Source: Physella acuta (Eukaryota > Mollusca > Gastropoda > Physidae). From it: a stretch of 64,000 nucleotides of DNA. Under the pieces are notes generated by a model. That model was not told the origin of the DNA. It was given only the letters and a program-made list of their open reading frames with translations, and did not search any database. Shown here one piece after another: positions 57,839 to 64,000 of this stretch; positions within the stretch are counted from its first letter, which is position 1; every line of letters begins with the position of its first letter. The stretch covers positions 172,501 to 236,500 of the forward strand of contig NW_026732980.1 of the NCBI RefSeq assembly GCF_028476545.1. Direction: 5' to 3'. The position numbers and the translations under genes were made by a program.

Positions 57839-59509
57839 ATGTCATGTTTTGAAGAATATCTAGCACTAGCGAGGGCGCAAGGCATTAAGAAGATGAATAA
57901 GCAGATAGCCTGGGCAACCAATCGACTTGAAAAAGACATAGAAGAAGCAAAAGAAGCATGGGACGAAGAAACAGACCAACCCCGACGAGCTCATGGAAAT
58001 GTATTGAGAGAACTAGATGATGTGATAGAAATAGTGTGTAATAGATCAAGAGCTATTACAGACATGCAAAAAGAAGAAGAAATGTCAGATGGAGATAAAG
58101 TAGAAGAGACTGTACAACTAAAAGGAAAGCGGAAAAAAAGAAACAGAAAACAGAGAGCAGATAAAAGGGCTGAAACTTTGGAAAAACAAGTTGGCCTACA
58201 TGAACTAGAATATAAACAAGAACTATTAGAAATGAAAGCTATAACAGACACAAATGAACCAAAATTAGAAAGTGAACAGACAGAATTTAAAGCAGAACTT
58301 GAAGAAGTAAATATTGGCAACCTTTGGAATGAAGAACAGAGTAACATAGTCCAGGAAGAATTGAAACCCAAGGATAAAACAGAGGTTGAACTTAATAATG
58401 ATTTAAAGGTGACAGATACATTAGTATGTCTTAAGATTGACTCTTTTTTGAATGATACGCAGGTACACGAGAATATTATTGAAAGTTGTATCGTAAGTCC
58501 ATCAGAGAATGGCAGTCAACAAGAAACAAGTCCATCAGAGAATGGCAGTCAACAAGAAACAAGTTCATCAGAGAATGGTAGTCAAAATGATTTAATAAGC
58601 CCATCAGTCAATGGCAGTGATGATTTAATAAGTCCATCGGAGAATGGCAGGAATCATGATAAACTAATGATGATTAATGAATCAGTGAACTTAATAAGCC
58701 ACAATAAAGAGAACGTACCTATTGAGGAGTTACTTAGAAATCTGGAGTCAAACTTTAAAGAAGATATCCTAGAACTCAAGAATAAATTTAACAAAGAAAT
58801 GGAGAAATTAACACAGAAATTTATGTGTGAATTAGAATCAATAAAGAAGCACAAGGAAGTTAAGAAAGATGAAACAGTAACTAGAAACTACAATGTCATT
58901 AATGCACAGAATGAAAGTAAAAGAAATTTAGCAAATTATGAATACAGTCAACATGTTAATAAGAATGTCATTAATGTCATTAATGCACAGAATGAAAGAA
59001 AAAGAAATTTAGCAAACTATGAATACAGTCACCATGTTTATAAGAAGCCAAAATCTAGATGTTTTTACTGCGGAAAAACAGGTCATTACCAAAATCAATG
59101 TTGGCATAGGTTGGCAAATCAGAGAAGAAACAATTATGTACACAGAAAGTCATGTGAGAAATACAGTAATTTAAGAAATGTATCAACTTCAAATCAGAAT
59201 AACAAAAGTGTGAATAGGTATACTAATGGAAGTTACCGACGCAACACATATTATGAGAGGCCAAAGCAATGCCATAATATTTATATTGAGTTGGTTGATG
59301 AACCAAACCAACATACACAAAGCAAGATAACCACTGACGTTGTTCAGAAACCAGAGGAGAATATTAAAACAAATGAAGTAACACAAGTTACACGAAATCT
59401 AGGAAATGATTATGGTAGCACAGCTAAAAGCTACAATTTGAGGGAGAGATGGCATACAGGTCATCGTCAACTGCACGAGAACGATTACTCATGCTATAGA
59501 GGGTGCTAA
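57839..59509 (+). CDS. Gag-like protein with CCHC zinc knuckle, 556 aa, of the LTR element
   Basis: Fossil or mobile-element ORF. The N-terminal third is charged and helical, likely coiled coil, with a basic patch (GKRKKRNRKQRADKR). The middle holds imperfect repeats of PSENGSQQETS. Near residues 405-420 lies a CCHC knuckle (CFYCGKTGHYQNQC; C-x2-C-x4-H-x4-C), typical of nucleocapsid. The protein ends soon after, with no pol frame downstream. Role: presumably particle assembly and RNA packaging. Confidence 0.75.
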   Translation: MSCFEEYLALARAQGIKKMNKQIAWATNRLEKDIEEAKEAWDEETDQPRRAHGNVLRELDDVIEIVCNRSRAITDMQKEEEMSDGDKVEETVQLKGKRKKRNRKQRADKRAETLEKQVGLHELEYKQELLEMKAITDTNEPKLESEQTEFKAELEEVNIGNLWNEEQSNIVQEELKPKDKTEVELNNDLKVTDTLVCLKIDSFLNDTQVHENIIESCIVSPSENGSQQETSPSENGSQQETSSSENGSQNDLISPSVNGSDDLISPSENGRNHDKLMMINESVNLISHNKENVPIEELLRNLESNFKEDILELKNKFNKEMEKLTQKFMCELESIKKHKEVKKDETVTRNYNVINAQNESKRNLANYEYSQHVNKNVINVINAQNERKRNLANYEYSHHVYKKPKSRCFYCGKTGHYQNQCWHRLANQRRNNYVHRKSCEKYSNLRNVSTSNQNNKSVNRYTNGSYRRNTYYERPKQCHNIYIELVDEPNQHTQSKITTDVVQKPEENIKTNEVTQVTRNLGNDYGSTAKSYNLRERWHTGHRQLHENDYSCYRGC

Positions 59510-60187
59510 GATTAAATTATCAATTTACAGTTTATTAATATTATACAGTCTGTAACTGTAATATATAAATATCAAACAATTTGTATCAGTAATATAAATT
59601 GTGTACTATTTCAAAAGATTGTAAACTGTATTATGTTAAACCTATTCTATACTATTAATTAACAGTGAATAAAGTAAATCAAGTAAAAGTTAGAGACTAT
59701 TATTCCGCATAACAATAAGACGGAAGTCTCAATGATGAATTGTGTGTTAGCCATACCTGTGAAAGGCAATGTTGTTGTGTTGTGACCTAGATTTGTCTGA
59801 AATGGGTCAACTAGGGGAGACAACAAAGTATATTAATCATGCGTCGTAATAACATGCCTTGATGATAAGGAAGTTTTTTTTACTACATAGGATATAATTA
59901 TTTAATTCATGAGTTGAATTAAGTCTTTGATAATTTCAACTATGTATTATAGTTTGGTAATTCACTAAACTCATTTGTCTTGTTTATACAATTACTTGGT
60001 AATTGAAATGTTTTTCTTTCTCATATTTGAATACATTACACATAATGCTTGTGCATTAGTCTACAAAGAATGTATTTTTCCATGTTTTTGAGATGCATAA
60101 AAATTTTGTTGTCTGGCACATGATCCTGCCCTACCAATATTGTATTTATAAATTTTGTTACACAAAATTTTAATTGAAGGGGGGACG

Positions 60188-60604
60188 TGTCACAGACTGT
60201 ATAATTATGTATCCTTATTATATTGTGTTTTGCATGAATGAAGAGTACCTGGCTAGCGGAAGGACTGTCTGAGCGATCGTCATGTGTTTGTCCATGCTTT
60301 TGGGTGAGATCGCTCATTGTACGTAAGGGGAGAGAAAGTAGTGAATAAAAGGGAGAGCGAAAGGTGAACGGGTGTTGTGTGCTAGAACTTGAACCTGAGG
60401 ACTGTGGCTGTGAATGTAGGATGTTACTACGACACTTTGTTTCTTGACTGTGATTGTACTTATACCAGTTGTGACCATGGATTTACTATGGATCTATTAA
60501 TTCTCTGTACAAAGTGTAAATAAAGTTATTGTTTCACAACTACTGTTGCTCGTATGAGTATATTGAAGAACCCACAATAACAACAAAGAATACATGTTGT
60601 TACA
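60188..60604 (+). repeat. 3' LTR, 417 bp
   Basis: Direct copy of 56574-56990, preceded by the purine tract at about 60177-60187. The sequence right after it repeats 62-65 bp already present before the 5' LTR. Confidence 0.88.
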
Positions 60605-61643
60605 CAAATCTCGACGTTTTACACCTCACTGATACGGAAAAACATAATTTTGCAATCTTGTCCGTATGTCTGTGTGTGTGTGTCTGTGTGTCTGTGTGTG
60701 TGTCCGTGTGTAAACACGATAACTTGAGTACCGTTACAGCTAGGTTGCTGAAATTTCATATATAAGTATTATATCAAAATCGTAGATCCGTATCAACTTT
60801 TGAGCGATTTCCGACAACCGGAAGTGGTACTTTTTCTACTTTGAATTTTTCAAAAGCCTATAACTTGAGTACTATTTCAGATAGATAAATGAAATTTCAC
60901 ATGTAAGTAAAAGATCTAATTCTCTACCTTCTGTTAAATTTTGAGTAATTTCCGTTGACCGGAAGTAGTAATTTACGCTACTTCCAATTTCTCAAAAAAC
61001 TAATGTAAATTTTAAAAGTACTAATAATATTGCGCACTATTATGCGCTTTTTTATTTCTCGTTCACTTGGTGTGCAATTAATTTGTCTACGAGATTTTAT
61101 TCTATTTTTAAAACTTTAAGTATTTAAAATGGATTAAAAATCATGTCTATAGCCCGAGTTCCCATCCCCTGTTATTTTATATAAAAATATTCGAGAAAGT
61201 TTAGGGGAGATCACTCCCGGTTTATTTAATATTGAAATTATTAATATCATATTATTTGATATTCATATTTTAAATTCAAAGTTACTGCAAATATATTGAA
61301 ATAAAAAAAACAAACATCGTCTGTAGATATTTCGTCTATCTTGGTTACGCGGTTCTTACGCCACTGCCGCAATCCCAGATATAAATTTTCATTTGTTGTA
61401 AACGAATGGAAATTTTAAAAGGGATATATGCAATTTAAAAAAAAAAAATTAAATCACTAATAGGAATTTATTGAGATTTTTTTCGTGGAGGCCAACCCTG
61501 ATTTTCCGGGGGCCTACTGTGATTTTTCCCGGTAGACCGGCGGGCCAGCCGACCCCTGCCTAAGAGTGTGACGTAGTTTATGGCTGACCCATACTAACGC
61601 CTGCTTCCAATCCCTCAAGTTGTCATGTGTGAAAGGAAGTTAA

Positions 61644-64000
61644 CCCTTCATTTCATGTTGTATCAATTTTGATACAAAGTGAAATAACCCCCATTGAATC
61701 TACACAAATGTTAAAATCTGAGTTTTTAATATGCCATACTCTAGCTTGATCACTTTTGACCCAAATTCATACCCGAAACAGACTATAGGTGTGGTTCGTC
61801 TCACACAATTCGAGTTTGATTCCGTTTTTTTTACACTGGTCAGACAGCTGAGATCGAGGTGTTTTTGAGAAAATAATAAAAATTCACAGGCCGTGTTTTT
61901 CTTCTTGAAAAAAATATTCACCAATCTCAGGTGAGTAATTTTACCTAAAAATAAGTTCTTTGCATACTATTTCTTTATATTTGTGCTGATAATGTCCAAT
62001 TACGGTATGTAACAGTTTTGATACACCATGCAACGGTATGACCATGACATTAGCTGGGACTACTGTATAGTGACTTTTCTGTAGTATAATAATTAGTTGA
62101 TAGAACAATTCCTAACATCTAGTAGGTAGACTCTAGTCAACTGTTGGTTCTTACACTAGCTTAGGTTTGTTTTTCTTTCATATTTTTACAATAATAATAT
62201 GTAAATTATAGAAGAAAAATAGTGTCAAAATCTGTAACAAAAGTAACATAGTCAAGCTGTAGACTATTGTATACTAATTTTACTTAGATTTAGCACTTAC
62301 TCAGTACTATATATATACAGATGATCAGTGTGCTACTATAATAAGCCTATAATAAAGGGTGTACAGTGTAGTGCTGCTAATGAAGACCAAAAAAGGTGTC
62401 ATAATGTATAACAATAATAATATAGTTTTAGACTGATATTTACTAGCTGCTGCTTAGAATAACTTGCATATAATTCTCTAATCATACTAATTCATACACA
62501 GAGACAGTGTTAGGGTCTAATAAGCTTAGAAAGTAGTATAGTAATTATTATGGAAGAAAAATAGTAATAATATTAGGCATAGGCCTACATACTTAGTCTA
62601 CTTATTATTTACCTCATACCGGTACCCAAACAGTAATAATTACTATAGGCAGTGGTGGTTTACTTATGTTTATATTAGTAATTAAAACTTAATTTATAAA
62701 TACATGAAGTTTATGAATGATTAGAGATTGTTTTAGTGCTGACATTGTTTTATTTATTTTTACAGGATCTCTTTTGTCTAAAGTGAGCGATAAATTTTGT
62801 CGCAAAACAGTTCTGACTGAAATAGATGGTAGACCTCAAGGAGAATGTAAATGAAAGTGAAGTTGGTGTTATATTTGATTATTCATCTTATGTAGTTACA
62901 ATCTAATAACTAGGCCTGTAGTAAATATTGTACTTATTACTTGCAATTATTGTTTTTAAAAAAATGGCATAATAATATTTGATTGACATTCTTGCATATA
63001 GTATTTATACTTGCAAATAAAATCCTAATCCTCTAGTATATAAAAAGTAGCAGTGATACATTATTTATATTTAAATTATAATTTAATTTGTGCATGCATG
63101 AAGATAATGTAAATAAATCTAGAAATAATATATAGTTTCTTTTGTAGTGAATTTTTTTTTTACAGGATGGGTAAAGATTCTCACAAAAGAATTCTGTCTG
63201 AAATAGAGACTGCATATTTCTTTGGTCACTAATGTCTAATTATTCATCTATTTATTTACCTGATGTTGAAGGTGTTACTGTAACTGAAATTGAACACTTA
63301 GATAGTGATGTAGAGAGAATAAAGGGATTGGTTCGGAGAAAGTAAAGCGGTAGACTTTATTCTGATATACATTCATAAGCTGTAGGCCTACATTTGTAAC
63401 ATGTACATTCATAAGATGTAAGCAGATGCTAGTCCAGCAAAGTGGTTAACTAAAACACATGAATGTTTTCTATTATTTGTGAGGAATAGGAACTGACCAA
63501 CATAGTTTTTAGTGCAAGGCCTTCCGGCTGTTCAAGATTATTTTATTTCACACCATGGATAAAGACTATCTTAGTATAGTGGGTGAAAGGATTTTCTAGA
63601 TCTACATTGCACAGAGGAATCCAGATAAAGCTTGAAGTCTTTGATATTGCAGAAATAAATCAATTCATTGGCATCTAACAGTCATGTCTCTGGTTTCATT
63701 GCATAGGAAAAAGTTCTAATAATGGCCAAATATCAGCATTGTAGATATATTCTAATTTCTGCCATATCAACAAGTTTGAGTCATTAAAAACTACTTAGCA
63801 TTTAAAAGAATAACAATTTCAAATTATACTAGATAGAGGTCCTGCTGAGCAGAGTGTTGCTCCTTATTGACTTACACAATAAAAAGATGCATGGTTACTA
63901 AGAAATATGACATAACTGGTAATAGCAATATTGTAAAAAAATGTAAATTACTATCTTGTAAATGAATTTCTGATGCTCCAGATTTGTGATGAATAAGTGT
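61644..64000 (+). mobile_element. piggyBac-like element, left end; continues beyond window
   Basis: A TTAA at 61640-61643 is followed by CCCTTCATTTCATG, the CCC start typical of piggyBac ends. The interrupted sequence is the 2.1-kb duplicate, whose other copy reads GAAGTTAACAAAATC across the same point (40332-40346), so the insertion is exactly at TTAA. A subterminal palindrome lies at 61650-61684 (TTGTATCAA / TTGATACAA). The inside is AT-rich. Two exon-like stretches after TTTTTACAG (62766 and 63167) both encode a short segment like SEIE or TEIDG, which might be the transposase N-terminus. No catalytic domain is in the window and the right end is not seen. Confidence 0.6.

Larger units (their letters stand above)
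56574..60604 (+). mobile_element. LTR retrotransposon, gag-only (non-autonomous), recent
   Basis: Two direct repeats of 417 bp, 56574-56990 and 60188-60604, start TGTCACAG and end TGTTACA. They look identical by eye, so the insertion is very young. A primer-binding-site-like stretch (TGGTGTCAGAAGTGG) follows the 5' LTR, and a purine tract (GAAGGGGGGACG) precedes the 3' LTR. The inside is about 3.2 kb with one long ORF and no visible protease, reverse transcriptase or integrase, so it probably depends on a helper. It sits inside a minus-strand copy of the small ~690-bp element. Family is probably Ty3/Gypsy-like, judged from the CCHC knuckle and primer site only. It looks whole for a gag-only element. 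Confidence 0.85.
56441..61222 (-). mobile_element. Family S element, copy 5 (minus strand), interrupted by the LTR element
   Basis: The first part is 56441-56573 and the second 60605-61222, with the LTR element between. About 62 bp are present on both sides of the LTR element. It lies in a T-run of duplicate 2, where duplicate 1 is uninterrupted (39868-39880). Confidence 0.75.
54769..61643 (+). repeat. 2.1-kb segmental duplicate, copy 2, split by later insertions
   Basis: Matches 38205-40340 in the same orientation. After position 56434 a minus-strand small element (56441-61222) was inserted and was itself split by the LTR element. The match resumes at about 61229 and ends at the TTAA where the piggyBac-like end begins. 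Confidence 0.8.

Noticed and set aside
56569-60609. Ordinary 5-bp target duplication for the LTR element
   Set aside because: The five bases on either side (CCGTA and CAAAT) do not match; the flanks instead share a 62-65-bp repeat.
62766-63340. Host gene exons near the right edge
   Set aside because: Two ACAG-bordered exon-like pieces resemble each other, but they lie inside the piggyBac-like element and are short, so I treat them as possible transposase exons only.

Overview
This window is eukaryotic. It has multi-exon genes with GT-AG introns, tRNA-derived SINEs, LINE fragments, many DNA-transposon copies (hAT, Mutator-like, piggyBac), a young LTR element, long AT microsatellites and an AT-rich background. 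The gene and repeat content fits a lophotrochozoan invertebrate, most likely a gastropod mollusc. That assignment is inference; no single marker proves it.

Layout. On the minus strand, 1000-10682 and 15781-33917 hold two tandem paralogous genes, called A and B here. I rebuilt gene B completely by hand: 18 coding exons, one open frame of 2004 nt including the stop, 667 aa. It has a signal peptide, an extracellular part with two related segments, one transmembrane helix and a short tail. Gene A matches it exon for exon over its first 11 coding exons and then leaves the window on the left. The product resembles uncharacterised metazoan secreted or membrane proteins with LolA-like (lipid-binding fold) domains. 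That family link is from memory of sequence style, not a search. From 33918 to 45000 there is no host gene I can support, only transposons, satellites and AT tracts. At 45886-47370 (minus) lies an intronless C2H2 zinc-finger gene with ten good fingers and a damaged 3' end. From 47400 to 64000 the DNA is mostly mobile elements nested in each other: a 2.1-kb segmental duplicate of 38205-40340, split by a small inverted repeat element, which is itself split by an LTR element, and bounded on the right by a piggyBac-like end.

Main observation. The introns of genes A and B are full of minisatellites that start at, or contain, the splice site beside them. In several arrays every unit carries a copy of the exon end plus the 5' splice site (gene B introns 1, 3 and 10, gene A intron 2) or of the polypyrimidine tract plus AG (gene B introns 9 and 13). 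In gene B intron 3 the unit is 36 bp (some 42 bp) and stays open in the exon frame. Each of roughly 29 donor copies would therefore add a whole number of 12-residue (or 14-residue) repeats to the protein. This looks like repeated tandem duplication anchored at splice junctions, and it could produce length-variable isoforms.

Other points are a G-run-bearing hAT MITE family with perfect 8-bp target duplications and self-insertion, a small element of about 650-690 bp with two internal homologous halves, and a gag-only LTR element whose two LTRs look identical by eye.
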